From: a virus
DNA length: 35,447 nt
Direction: 5' to 3' (one strand)
IMG/VR virus record: IMGVR_UViG_3300047463_000012
Span: 1 to 35,447 of that record
The first letter of the stretch is position 1, and every line of letters begins with the position of its first letter. The notes below the pieces were generated by a model. The model made no database searches, was not told the DNA's origin, and saw only the letters and a program-made list of their open reading frames with translations. Shown piece after piece: positions 8,520 through 17,411 of this stretch. The position numbers were made by a program, and so were the translations under genes.

Positions 8520-11234
8520 CTATTTAGGAAGCTTGGAGAAGTCTACAACATTACCCCCACCAGCGGAATCGCCTTCAACACCAAACCCATATTCCTGCAT
8601 AATATCTTTCCGCATTTGTGCTTGTTGTTGCGGCGTCCCTTTCCTAAACGCTTTATTACTATCAAGTGCCTTCACAGCCTCTACAGCCATCGCTTTCCTA
8701 GCCGCAATAGTTTGGGCGTCTGCACCGCTGGTTTTACCGGATACGGCATAGAAATTCTTATATTTATCAAGCACGGCAGCTTGTTCTTGTGGTGTTTTGG
8801 CGGCATTAAACTCTTCATACATACGTTGACCCAGATTGAACTGGCCGGATTTAATAGCCGCCTCACGCATACTTGCAATTTTAAGTTGTGTGTCACGTTC
8901 AAGTTGTGCTGTACGTTCCCTAGAAGCAGTTTGCTCTTTCGTATCCAGATGGGTAGCCATGTAATGGAACGCTTGCATTTTGTGTTGGTTTTGGGTTTCA
9001 CGTAGTTTAGAAGATTCCAACGCCCAATTTCTGGCTTCTTTAAATTTACCAGCCTCTTGCGCACGATCCGCAGCAAGCTCGGCACGTTCTGCTTTTTGGC
9101 GTTCACGTTCCGCAGCCCGCATCTCTTTGTTAATTGCAGAAATTTCCTTAGCGGCAAGGCCAAGACCTTCACCAAAGTTTTGAATAGCATAAGGCGATTT
9201 ACCCGCTGCAATTGCAAATCCACCCATAGCCAAAGCAATTAGACGATCTTTATTCCCTTCACCCCGCAACCGCTCACCTTCCGCTTTGTAAAACTCACGG
9301 ATGTCTTTGGCTTGGCTAGGCATCTTTTCGTCCAAAATTTTCATGTAGCCAGCAGCTTGTTGTTCGAGATCATCTTTTGGCTCTGCCGCTATATATTTTT
9401 TGAAGTACTCCGTGACTTCATCATTGGCTGCTGCGGCGGGCTTACTTGTAGTAGTTGTCGGCGTTGCCTGTGCTTGCGAAGCCGTAACAGATTTTTCTTT
9501 TGGCGCTGAAATAGCAGGAGCTTCACCGTAACGGCTACGCAATCTTGCACCTTCATCCCCATAATCAGTTATAGGTTTTGTAGTAGCTGTTTGTGTTGCA
9601 ACAGGTACAGCAGCGGGCAATCCAACACGCGACCACGGGTTCATAGGATCAAAAGCTTGACGCGGCGCTGAAGGGGCTTGTTGTGCAGCTTGTTGTGCGA
9701 TACGTTGACGAAGCATTTCAGAACGGTCATTAACCGCGTAAGAAGCAGGTGTATATCCGGTGACTTCAGCATTTGTTCTATAGTCGCCCTGTGCCACACG
9801 CGCCGGATCAGTAGACCACGGCTGAAGAGTCAATAAACCCGCAACGTCCTTAAGGGCCGCTTTACCCCGCTGCAAGCCTTGACCCAGCCACGACTCACCA
9901 GAAGCCACGTTGTAAGCATCAACATCCCCACCATCATCAAAAGCCACAATCCCGCCGTCAGCGGCGGTGAACATATCTTTTTTTACGGGTAAGGTGGCAA
10001 GTGCTTGTTGCGCCAGATCATCTACTACCGTACGTTGGCTCGTTTCTGCTTTGGGCTTACTAAGTTCTAATAGTGCTAATGCCGTGGGAAGTGGCACCAA
10101 ACCGTGTCTACTAGCCAGCGCTGTAGTAGGATCAACCAAATCAATACCGGGAGCGCCGGTAATCCCACCATTCAAATAATGTTCAGTATCGTCAACGGCC
10201 CCACCTTCCGCATACTTTTTAAGACCACCCGGAACTGAACCGCCTTCTTTACCGAACAAACCTGATTTACCCAGCGCACCCAGACCCAAGCCAAGACCTG
10301 CAATCTGACTGAACATGCTCGGGGTAGCTTGGTATTGTTGTGCCGTGGTAATACCCCCCGTCGGCGTTCCGTGCAGGATGTCCGACATAAAGGCAAGTTG
10401 TTGATAGGGGTAGTTCTGACGGTTCAGGAAGTCCTGATACTGATTTGTAAGTGCTTGTTGTTGAAGTGCCTGTTGTTGGGCACCGGCTTGTTGCTGTGCA
10501 GCATTAATACCCATCTGTTGGCCGTATTGCTGTTGGCCCAGTTGGCCCAGCGTTTGTGCAGCCTGACCAGCAGTTTGAAGACCCTGTAAACCAAGGTTGG
10601 CACCGAACTGTTGAGCTTGTTGTGCCGCATTAAATGCGTTCTGTGACCCCGTAGCCTGAATACCGGCAAGCGTATTCTGGAGGTTCCTTTGCGCCTCAGA
10701 CTCGACCAGACCATGCCGACTACCACCGAACGCGCCTTGTTGCGCAGCACTAGCCCCAATCCCCGGAAGTTGACGCCCGTAATCCATAATGGCTTGTTGC
10801 TTTTGCCAATCTACGACGTTTTGCATATAGGGTGACATAAAGGCTTGCGTGGCAGCGGGGCTAGTCGCCATATTCATATAATCCTGACCAGCACCCAGAC
10901 CACCCAGCCCCGCCATCCCAGCCAAACCAGTAGCCTGTCCCGTTTGCGGCGATACCTGCATATTGGCAATATTTCCGAATGCTTGTTGTTGCATTGGCGT
11001 AAAGCCAGCCAGACGGTCACCGCCGTATGTTTGATAGGGGTTTTGGTTAACATCGGTCAGTGCCTGTGCTTTACCCAGCAGTTGCTCTGAATAGGGCTGT
11101 GCCCATGCCGGAAGGTTGGTCTGTTGTACAGTTTGCGTAGTCGGTGTTTGTGGGGCTTGTTGTCCACCACCTCCGCCGCCGATATAAAGACGGAATGACG
11201 CGCCAGTAAGCAAATTAAGAAGTTTTTTAATCAT
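8520..11234 (-). CDS. Large Gln/Gly/Ala-rich internal virion protein
   Basis: This 904-residue protein has a hydrophobic start, then GGGGGGQQ and a conserved segment with LPAWAQPYSEQLLGKAQ and GDRLAGFTPMQQQAF. A long Gln/Ala-rich stretch runs to about residue 270 and includes many AQQQA runs, followed by GGAVDD/GGG linkers. The C-terminal third (about 590-880) is highly charged and helical, probably coiled coil. Such low-complexity helical proteins beside the adaptor and tail genes of podoviruses are usually internal or ejection proteins, and the position matches T7 gp14/gp15. The start overlaps the GNAT gene stop by ATGA, indicating translational coupling. The stop is followed closely by the GGAG box of the next gene. 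The specific role is inferred from position. Confidence 0.65.
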   Translation of the reverse strand: MIKKLLNLLTGASFRLYIGGGGGGQQAPQTPTTQTVQQTNLPAWAQPYSEQLLGKAQALTDVNQNPYQTYGGDRLAGFTPMQQQAFGNIANMQVSPQTGQATGLAGMAGLGGLGAGQDYMNMATSPAATQAFMSPYMQNVVDWQKQQAIMDYGRQLPGIGASAAQQGAFGGSRHGLVESEAQRNLQNTLAGIQATGSQNAFNAAQQAQQFGANLGLQGLQTAGQAAQTLGQLGQQQYGQQMGINAAQQQAGAQQQALQQQALTNQYQDFLNRQNYPYQQLAFMSDILHGTPTGGITTAQQYQATPSMFSQIAGLGLGLGALGKSGLFGKEGGSVPGGLKKYAEGGAVDDTEHYLNGGITGAPGIDLVDPTTALASRHGLVPLPTALALLELSKPKAETSQRTVVDDLAQQALATLPVKKDMFTAADGGIVAFDDGGDVDAYNVASGESWLGQGLQRGKAALKDVAGLLTLQPWSTDPARVAQGDYRTNAEVTGYTPASYAVNDRSEMLRQRIAQQAAQQAPSAPRQAFDPMNPWSRVGLPAAVPVATQTATTKPITDYGDEGARLRSRYGEAPAISAPKEKSVTASQAQATPTTTTSKPAAAANDEVTEYFKKYIAAEPKDDLEQQAAGYMKILDEKMPSQAKDIREFYKAEGERLRGEGNKDRLIALAMGGFAIAAGKSPYAIQNFGEGLGLAAKEISAINKEMRAAERERQKAERAELAADRAQEAGKFKEARNWALESSKLRETQNQHKMQAFHYMATHLDTKEQTASRERTAQLERDTQLKIASMREAAIKSGQFNLGQRMYEEFNAAKTPQEQAAVLDKYKNFYAVSGKTSGADAQTIAARKAMAVEAVKALDSNKAFRKGTPQQQAQMRKDIMQEYGFGVEGDSAGGGNVVDFSKLPK

Positions 11235-11635
11235 AGTTTAATTCCTACAATTCTGTACTTTTCAGTAAACCCGAAGTTTTGTTTAAACAGCCGCGCAACC
11301 GATTCACGCACAGCCCCTTCTAATTCCGTCGCACCCCGCGCAACAACCAGCGCTTTTAACTGCTCAAATACTTCGGGCGTTGAAATAAACTTACCGCTAA
11401 CTGACGTTACAAAAGCAACACGATCATTAGGCCGGTTAAAAAAATTAATTGTACCCGCACCTTGAAGCCCTTTATCATCTGACAAAGTAACCAGCAACCA
11501 AGTACCCTGCGTAACAAACGTCTTTATTTGATCAACCGTATAGTCGTCGCAATGCTCCACAGCTTCCGTAATAAACGGTTCAATCATGGGCCACAACCGA
11601 TTAACCCACTCCAACGGCACAGCTTCTACTTTCAT
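11231..11635 (-). CDS. GNAT-fold acetyltransferase-like virion-module protein (T7 gp13-like position)
   Basis: This 134-residue protein looks like a short GNAT domain: an N-terminal helix pair (WVNRLWPMIEPFITEAV), a strand TWLLVTLSDDKGLQGAGTI, a conserved middle strand pair (VAFVTSVSGKF) and a C-terminal strand-helix with LFKQNFGFTEKYRIVGIKL, typical of the GNAT end. T7 gp13 has a similar fold and sits just before the gp14-16 ejection genes, which matches this position. It overlaps the HNH gene upstream and the 904-aa gene downstream by 4 nt each (ATGA). Whether it still acetylates anything cannot be told; in T7 the related protein is needed for virion assembly. Confidence 0.65.
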   Translation of the reverse strand: MKVEAVPLEWVNRLWPMIEPFITEAVEHCDDYTVDQIKTFVTQGTWLLVTLSDDKGLQGAGTINFFNRPNDRVAFVTSVSGKFISTPEVFEQLKALVVARGATELEGAVRESVARLFKQNFGFTEKYRIVGIKL

Positions 11636-11649
11636 GCAGGTACAAACCT
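11632..11649 (-). repeat. Direct repeat, downstream copy at end of HNH gene
   Basis: This 18-bp sequence (minus strand AGGTTTGTACCTGCATGA) matches 15 of 18 bases of the sequence at 12177-12194. Both copies end in an ATGA stop/start overlap. The two copies exactly bound the HNH gene. Confidence 0.8.
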
Positions 11650-12180
11650 ATTATTTTTGCGCATATTTTCTTTTGCTGGTAAATATTGTAGATTTTCTAA
11701 AACATGAAGTCCTGATACAAGCCTGCCGCGTAATGGGTAAATATGATCTACATGAAATCCTTTTTGGCACTTTTTATAAAACGCTACAATTTCTGACAAG
11801 TTTGCCCATATGGGCGTTCTTTGAAACTTATCCGCAACATACTTACGTTTTAACGCATTTCTATGGCCGGGGTTTAATTTACGCCAATCACGACTGCGCA
11901 ATTTAGCTACTTCACGTTCTTTAGTTGGGTTTGCTGCATAAGCATTCCTACGTTTAGCTTTGAGTTTTTCTTTATTGCGTAAATATTTTGCTTTTACTCT
12001 TGCACGAGTTTTTTCTATATTTGCGTAATAGCGCTCTTGTTCTTTAATTTGTCTGCACTTTACGCAAGTCCCGGTTGAAGTAATACGCACACCTGAATGT
12101 CCCCGTTTACAAGGCTTATCGCTAATATAAAAAGCCTCTCCTTTTACTTGAGCGGCATAACGCGGGCCACGAGCACTCAT
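11632..12180 (-). CDS. HNH homing-type endonuclease (first of three)
   Basis: This 182-residue protein has an N-terminal zinc-binding pattern (C24, H28, C39, C42), a very basic Arg/Lys-rich helix region (50-120), and a C-terminal HNH nuclease motif VDHIYPLRG...SGLHVLENL...EN..KNN (D145, H146, H159, N163, N172). Such stand-alone HNH genes are usually mobile endonucleases that cut related phage genomes lacking the insertion. It lies between two virion genes with ATGA overlaps on both sides. The last codons (RFVPA, stop) closely copy the 3' end of the upstream gene (RFIPA, stop), which suggests a precise insertion that kept coupling intact. The HNH call is firm; mobility is inferred. Confidence 0.9.
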   Translation of the reverse strand: MSARGPRYAAQVKGEAFYISDKPCKRGHSGVRITSTGTCVKCRQIKEQERYYANIEKTRARVKAKYLRNKEKLKAKRRNAYAANPTKEREVAKLRSRDWRKLNPGHRNALKRKYVADKFQRTPIWANLSEIVAFYKKCQKGFHVDHIYPLRGRLVSGLHVLENLQYLPAKENMRKNNRFVPA

Positions 12181-12194
12181 GCTGGAATAAACCT
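12177..12194 (-). repeat. Direct repeat, upstream copy at end of the 533-aa virion gene
   Basis: This 18-bp sequence (minus strand AGGTTTATTCCAGCATGA) is the partner of 11632-11649. It encodes RFIPA-stop and provides the ATG of the HNH gene. The three differences are one silent change and two in a conservative Ile/Val codon. Confidence 0.8.
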
Positions 12195-13778
12195 TTCCGC
12201 ATCAATCTGTTTACCTTGCTTTTTTGTCCCCGTACGAGCTTTACGAACTCTATCCATCATTGCATAAAGACGTTTAGCACCAGCATCAGTTGATCCATTC
12301 CCTAACCCACTTACTACGTCGGCACTAACTACGAATTCACCCTGAGCCAGCGCAGCACGTTGAGGCTTCGGCCCTTTAATAACCGCAGGGATAGAGTCAC
12401 TCATACCGTCCCCCGGCCCTTTAAGCAGTTTGCCGCCAGCAGCATATTCACCAAGGGAAGCGATGCCGCCTTGTGCCATGCGGGTATAGTGTTGATCGTT
12501 AGGGTCGTAGCTATACTGCACGGGTTTGCTTTCTGTTGGCCCAAACAATCCTGCCTGTTGAAGCATTCCTAAAAACCCCGGCAACCCGCCATCGGCCATT
12601 TTTATGGTGCCGCCTTCTGCTGCATTCCTTGTGGGGTCGCGGGATAGTTTGGCAATCAACGCCATCAGATCGGCGTCTTGTTTTGCGCTCTCAGGGTCAA
12701 ACGTTTCTTTATAAACATCCGCATTTACGCTTCTGCTTTTCGGTATATACGCCCCTGCCGCAGCTTTAAATTCATCCCCTTGCTGAGTTATACGAGCGTC
12801 GTAGTCGGTTTTGGGAGCGGCACCGATCACCGAAGTAGGCGTCGGGTTAGCAGTGGACTGAGCATAGAAGTCCGTCTTGTCCATCACATTTTGTTGGGGA
12901 TACCCAATACCACCAGCCGGATAAGGCACTGTGCCGCCATTAGCAGCGTAATAAGTATAAGGCATTGCCGGAGCATCTTCGTATCTACGAGTCTGCGGAT
13001 TCCATGTATAGCGCGGGGCATATCCAGTTTTAGCTTGCGGCCCCGGAGCCGCCGTTGGAGTAGGTGACATCATGCCAGCAGCGCCGAGACCGGCAGCACC
13101 GAGGTACTTCCAATTGTCTTTGGCGAACTGCATTGGATCATTTTTTGCCACATCAAATCCAGCCCCTAATTTTTCCATATAAGACGGGGTTGGGGTAGGC
13201 ACAATTCCTGTACCAGATAAATTTTGAGCGTACCCCGGTTTTGGATTTCCAAATACATCCGTGCTTGAAGGCTGTGTAGATAATGAATACTCAGGAGTAG
13301 AAGGAACAAAGTCCGAAAACTCCGAGTAAGGAATATTAACAGCAGAAGATGTAGCATTTTGTACGGCTGAATCTAGCGCTGCTTGTTTAGCTGCCTCTTC
13401 TGCCGCTTTTTGTTGAAGACTTTGCGCTCCGGCTTGTTCAAAAGCCCCACCCAACCCACTCAACCCATAACCCATAAGGCCGCTCATCAGAGCTTGTTGT
13501 GGACTGGAACCACCAAGATAGCTACCCAGACCCGAACCAACAGCAGCGCCCATGGGGCCACCGATCATCCCGCCAAGGAATCCACCCCCTACCGATAAAA
13601 TCGTATCCAACAGTCCCGCCTCAGTAAGTCCCGTCGTGGGATTGGTAGTCAGGGAGCCGCCGTGGGCGCGGGCAAGAGCATGAAGACCGGCAACTTCACC
13701 TTTGGTCATGTGGACAAGTTCAGTGTCTTTGCCACGCCCTTGATTCTTAAGGTTTTCTGCGAGATGATGCAGGCTCAT
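12177..13778 (-). CDS. Virion protein with Gly-rich hydrophobic N-terminus and conserved C-terminal domain
   Basis: This 533-residue protein has a helical start, then a Gly/Ala-rich hydrophobic region (about 55-115) with repeated GGxxGG and GLGSYLGG patterns that could insert in or contact membrane. A Pro/Thr-rich low-complexity middle follows. The conserved end (about 450-530) contains KGPGDGMSDSIPAVI, LAQGEFVVSADVVSGLGNGS and AKRLYAMMDRVRKART. This C-terminal block recurs in structural proteins of environmental podoviruses. It lies between the C1q-like fibre and the GNAT/ejection genes, so it is probably a minor tail or ejection component. A GAGG box lies about 9 nt before the ATG. No enzymatic motif was seen and the exact role is unknown. 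Confidence 0.65.
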   Translation of the reverse strand: MSLHHLAENLKNQGRGKDTELVHMTKGEVAGLHALARAHGGSLTTNPTTGLTEAGLLDTILSVGGGFLGGMIGGPMGAAVGSGLGSYLGGSSPQQALMSGLMGYGLSGLGGAFEQAGAQSLQQKAAEEAAKQAALDSAVQNATSSAVNIPYSEFSDFVPSTPEYSLSTQPSSTDVFGNPKPGYAQNLSGTGIVPTPTPSYMEKLGAGFDVAKNDPMQFAKDNWKYLGAAGLGAAGMMSPTPTAAPGPQAKTGYAPRYTWNPQTRRYEDAPAMPYTYYAANGGTVPYPAGGIGYPQQNVMDKTDFYAQSTANPTPTSVIGAAPKTDYDARITQQGDEFKAAAGAYIPKSRSVNADVYKETFDPESAKQDADLMALIAKLSRDPTRNAAEGGTIKMADGGLPGFLGMLQQAGLFGPTESKPVQYSYDPNDQHYTRMAQGGIASLGEYAAGGKLLKGPGDGMSDSIPAVIKGPKPQRAALAQGEFVVSADVVSGLGNGSTDAGAKRLYAMMDRVRKARTGTKKQGKQIDAERFIPA

Positions 13779-13811
13779 ATGGGCCTCAAAAGGTAGGTTT
13801 TGTCAATAATA

Positions 13812-14687
13812 TCATGCAGGTGGAGCGGAAACAAACTGCGCCGTCAGGATGATTGCGGGGGATACTGGGTGCACCGGACTGGTTCCAGCCGGGTAAGTTG
13901 CGGTAACGGAGTTGCCTGAATCAGATGCCCATTTCAACTGAATATAGTCGTTGGCGGCAACTTCCTGAATAATGTTGTAAGCCAGAATGATTGCGCCGGG
14001 TGTTGTCCCATGCTTTGACGGAACAGCTTCAACAGATGCCGTATTGGCTATATCTGTGCCGTTTAAACGAAACCAGAACGTCACATTGTCATCTGTTGTG
14101 GTGAAATTAAGCAACTGGGCGCTGACCATGATGTTATAAAGACCCGCCGTTGCAAACACAACTTTTGACTTATCCGTGGAATCAATCGACACGCCGTTTG
14201 AATAGTCTGTCGCGTTAAATAAAATACTGCCAGCGGTAGAACTGGATGCAACGCCTTGGACTTCGGTAATGGCAGCACCGGCTGTATGCGCCACGTTGGT
14301 TGTTCCAAATACACCACGTGTAATGGTTCCGGCAAAGGTCGTAGACGTTGTTGACGTGTATTGAATGATCTCTGAATCAATCAGTATGTATCCAGACGAA
14401 GGAAACCCTGAAGTCGAAGCAACAGAAACCGGGGTTGTAGATACGTTCGTGATGTTTGCAGATAGCGTGGTTGTTCCGTCTTGATGAAACGCACCATACG
14501 GAAACCGCAAATATGCACCGCCTTGACTACTGCCAGCCAATAACTGAAACGCATTATCCAGTTCATTGAAATAGATACGCAGGACGTTGTTAAGCTGATC
14601 TATATAAAGCTGGCTGTATTCAACCGGCCCAACGGGTAAGTTAGGCGCTTTAGGCGGGATCAGCGTATTGGCAGGGATTGTGCGCAT
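13812..14687 (-). CDS. Short tail fibre / C1q-TNF-like virion protein
   Basis: This 291-residue protein has three parts. Residues 1-65 form a conserved helical attachment-like region (YSQLYIDQLNNVLRIYFNELDNAF). Residues 82-144 form a small beta module with IDSEIIQYT and TRGVFGTTNVAHTAGA, also found in the adjacent 728-aa tail protein. Residues 150-290 are predicted to form a jelly roll similar to C1q/TNF domains (GSILFNATDYSNG, TAGLYNIMVSAQL, YIQLKW). The layout suits a trimeric fibre anchored by its N-terminus and binding with its C-terminus. It starts 6 nt after the stop of the 728-aa gene. Receptor binding is inferred from fold and context. Confidence 0.65.
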   Translation of the reverse strand: MRTIPANTLIPPKAPNLPVGPVEYSQLYIDQLNNVLRIYFNELDNAFQLLAGSSQGGAYLRFPYGAFHQDGTTTLSANITNVSTTPVSVASTSGFPSSGYILIDSEIIQYTSTTSTTFAGTITRGVFGTTNVAHTAGAAITEVQGVASSSTAGSILFNATDYSNGVSIDSTDKSKVVFATAGLYNIMVSAQLLNFTTTDDNVTFWFRLNGTDIANTASVEAVPSKHGTTPGAIILAYNIIQEVAANDYIQLKWASDSGNSVTATYPAGTSPVHPVSPAIILTAQFVSAPPA

Positions 14688-14693
14688 TTAAAT

Positions 14694-16880
14694 CTACCGC
14701 CTCCCATCAGCCCTAATGTCGATACGAACCGTGCCCAACTGCCAAGCCACCCCAAGCGCGGTTGAATCGACTTTAAACGCCATCTGACGACCCCGAATCC
14801 GTGTATAGACTTGACCGGTGAATTGCTGGACATTGTAGGTGCGGGTAAGCGCATAGTTGTTACCGCTAGTCACCGCAGGTGTATCAGCAGAGCCGTATTG
14901 AGTTCCTGAGTTCTGGCGCGGGCGCACAGTCAACGTAATTTGCGGGGCCACAGAATTAGAACCATCAAACGTCACGTCAGGCAGCATCCGCCACACAAAC
15001 CCGAAATTATGACCGTCTCCAATGTCAAAGTCCGACGACTGGATATAAGCCTCAATCGGTTGCAAAGTCGGCAGTGAACCGTCGTCAACTCCATACTCGT
15101 GATACATAACCTGATTTGGTGCTTTGTAAGTCACGGCAGTGTACTGGGTATGGGTTGCGGCTGTAGTGCTGTTCGCACCACGAGTGCAGTTAATCAACGT
15201 GTTACCGTCGTTGGAATCATGGGCGGTATAGGTAATGTCTTCAGAATCAATTGTTATGGTGCCGCTTGGCGGGTAGGTATAGCCATTAAGTAGAGTCAAA
15301 GAAGTCTGGGTAGTGGTCGAAATAGCAGTTGCCAGATACGAGTTTTGAACACTGAATGCACCCATCGGATATTGACGAAGCGGCGAATCCAACCAAGAAG
15401 TACGGGTTATTGTGCCGTAATACCAGACACGCTCAAGGTGGTTGTAGATAACATATTTGTTATTAACGGTGCTATTAGCACTTGGGTAAAACCACCAGAC
15501 TTCGTTGTAACCTTCGTTTGTGCCAGCCTGAATCTGATAGGATTGATCTTGGTTGATGTCATCATAAATAAACTGGCGCAGTGAGCAAGGCAGCGTCTCA
15601 ACCCGACCCGAGTAGCTGTAGAACTTATCAACACCCATCCAGTAGGTGACGTTGTTAACCGATGCCATCGCATTAGGCGAGATGATGGAAATGTTGTCCA
15701 TCAAAAGGTTAAAGCCCCACACATAGGGAGGGCCAAGATACTGCATGGTATACAAGGCGGAATCAGTCCAGATCAGCACCTCTTGACGCGCCAGCTTTCC
15801 AGCAACAATAGTTGATCCGCCGGATAGTGTGTAATCTCCCGCCTGATTCGTGGTTGCAGGATACCAGTCGTATTCATTGCCTTGATCAGACCAACGAACC
15901 AGCAATGGGTTAAATGCCGAAGTAGCATCATTATCATACGGCGTGGCACCAAGAGCGATAACAAACCGTTGAACATCCGACGTTATGATTTGGAATGTAA
16001 CACCCGGCACTGCGGTTTGTGCGGCAGTAAGATTCGGTGCCGATGGTGCCAGAAGCGTGGTGACAAGGCTTTTTAGGGTAACGGCAGGATTAAAGGTTGA
16101 TGTAGAGCCCGGAGTAATCCAGTAATAAATAGAACTTTGGCGCGGAGCCAAAAAAAGATTCTGACCGTAGTTATCTGAAGACCACAAGCGAAGCTGCGTT
16201 CCAACCCCAACAATAGAGGCTGCGCCCCACCCCGTATTTGTGCCGCCTGCAACAACGCCACCCCAAGTACCAGCGCCCCAGCCGTTACCGGTTGTAAATG
16301 TCGCACCGCCAGCGGGGATTTGATAGGAATAAGTTACAGCAGCACCGCCACCAGTTGCCGTGGATGAAGCAGCCGTAGAACTAACAATGGTGTATGTATT
16401 GCCGTCAATAACGGTAATAACTTCAAATGAATCGTTTAGCGTTAAACCGCCAACAGCAGACGCACCTGAAAACGTAACCCAAGTACCGGCAGATAGACCG
16501 TGCCCGGACGAAGTAACAGTAACCAGCTTGGAACCGTTGGTAGTAGCAAAAGGATTGGCAGCAAGTGTTCCGGTAGAAAGAACCGGGGTTATGTCATTAT
16601 ATTGACCGCCCGATTCGATGTAATACTTCTGGTTTGTGCCAACACCATTTAAATTAGCAAAAGCCAGTGTTATCCAATTCCACATATCACGGGCAACACC
16701 TTTAAACGTGCTAGCGGCACCGGCAGAACTCAAAGCAGCCAGATTAATCCAGCCGCCAATCTTTTCCGGGAATCCAGAACGGAAACGAACTTTGTCGCAG
16801 TCGTAGTACCCCCCTTCGTTTGCATATGTAGTGGCTTCTCTATTTACGCCGGGACGGAACTGAAGTTTTTGTAGCGGCAT
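14694..16880 (-). CDS. Tail tube / packaged-DNA stabilisation protein (T7 gp12 / P22 gp10-like)
   Basis: This 728-residue protein begins with the signature of this family: FRPGVNREATTYANEGGYYD, then CDKVRFRSGFPEKIGGW. Residues about 117-188 form an FCCH-like beta insertion (VTSSGHGLSAGTWVTFSG). A beta-propeller-like body follows, with ALYTMQYLGPPYVWGF and the GVDKFYSYSGRVETLPCSLRQFI segment. A second small module (522-586) with IDSEDITYTA and TRGANSTTAATHT resembles one in the neighbouring fibre gene. Such proteins form the hub of the short podovirus tail that keeps DNA in and carries the fibres. The ATG directly follows the lysozyme stop (TAGATG), so translation is likely coupled. The family call is strong. 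Confidence 0.85.
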   Translation of the reverse strand: MPLQKLQFRPGVNREATTYANEGGYYDCDKVRFRSGFPEKIGGWINLAALSSAGAASTFKGVARDMWNWITLAFANLNGVGTNQKYYIESGGQYNDITPVLSTGTLAANPFATTNGSKLVTVTSSGHGLSAGTWVTFSGASAVGGLTLNDSFEVITVIDGNTYTIVSSTAASSTATGGGAAVTYSYQIPAGGATFTTGNGWGAGTWGGVVAGGTNTGWGAASIVGVGTQLRLWSSDNYGQNLFLAPRQSSIYYWITPGSTSTFNPAVTLKSLVTTLLAPSAPNLTAAQTAVPGVTFQIITSDVQRFVIALGATPYDNDATSAFNPLLVRWSDQGNEYDWYPATTNQAGDYTLSGGSTIVAGKLARQEVLIWTDSALYTMQYLGPPYVWGFNLLMDNISIISPNAMASVNNVTYWMGVDKFYSYSGRVETLPCSLRQFIYDDINQDQSYQIQAGTNEGYNEVWWFYPSANSTVNNKYVIYNHLERVWYYGTITRTSWLDSPLRQYPMGAFSVQNSYLATAISTTTQTSLTLLNGYTYPPSGTITIDSEDITYTAHDSNDGNTLINCTRGANSTTAATHTQYTAVTYKAPNQVMYHEYGVDDGSLPTLQPIEAYIQSSDFDIGDGHNFGFVWRMLPDVTFDGSNSVAPQITLTVRPRQNSGTQYGSADTPAVTSGNNYALTRTYNVQQFTGQVYTRIRGRQMAFKVDSTALGVAWQLGTVRIDIRADGRR

Positions 16881-17411
16881 CTAAGTCACCATTTGTTCAG
16901 CAAGTTTTTCTACTGTTTCAACGCGGTTAAGCCAGCCTTCCAAAAACTTCTTCTGATCAGGCTTGGCAGCAACGATAGCTTTATAAAAGGCTTCTTTATA
17001 AGCCGACATCTTCTTAATGGTTACTTTAGGCTCGTCCTTGATCGCCGTCAAAGCAGCCAGCGTAGCAGGGCCAATAGCCCCGTCAGCATTAACACCAGCA
17101 ACCGTTTGCAGCATCTTGGCACCACGACCTACCCCGCCATTAACGGCTAGGTCAAACACCATATAATCCACACCAGCAGGCAGAACGTCACAATGGCACA
17201 CATCCCAATACATCTTCTTATAAAAGGGTTTTACTTCAGCTTTGGTCAGCGCCTTCATTTCCCCATCTTGGATAGGGCGTTTAAGATACCCCGCCCACGC
17301 TGCTTTAGTGACTCCCAGATTAGTTTCACCACCGTGATCATGTGGGTCATTGACGTAGCCTCCTTCACTGGCAATTACATGCTCAAACGATTTTTCCCAA
17401 TTCTCAGTCAT
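16881..17411 (-). CDS. Endolysin: GH108-type muramidase
   Basis: This 176-residue protein matches the glycosyl hydrolase 108 muramidase family. The motif SEGGYVNDPHDHGGETNLGVT lies near the N-terminus, with E16 of EGGY as the predicted catalytic acid. A second conserved block is YWDVCHCDVLPAGVDYMVFD, and the C-terminal peptidoglycan-binding part has VAGVNADGAIGPATLAAL. It cleaves the glycan backbone of peptidoglycan at lysis. No signal peptide or transmembrane segment is seen, so release depends on the holin genes just upstream. AAGGAG lies 7 nt before the ATG, and the start overlaps the upstream 73-aa gene by 8 nt. Confidence 0.92.
   Translation of the reverse strand: MTENWEKSFEHVIASEGGYVNDPHDHGGETNLGVTKAAWAGYLKRPIQDGEMKALTKAEVKPFYKKMYWDVCHCDVLPAGVDYMVFDLAVNGGVGRGAKMLQTVAGVNADGAIGPATLAALTAIKDEPKVTIKKMSAYKEAFYKAIVAAKPDQKKFLEGWLNRVETVEKLAEQMVT

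Noticed and set aside
13796-13806. TTGACA on the minus strand at 13801-13806 as a promoter before the 533-aa gene
   Set aside because: There is no acceptable -10 box at 16-18 nt, and the site is inside an otherwise continuous operon.
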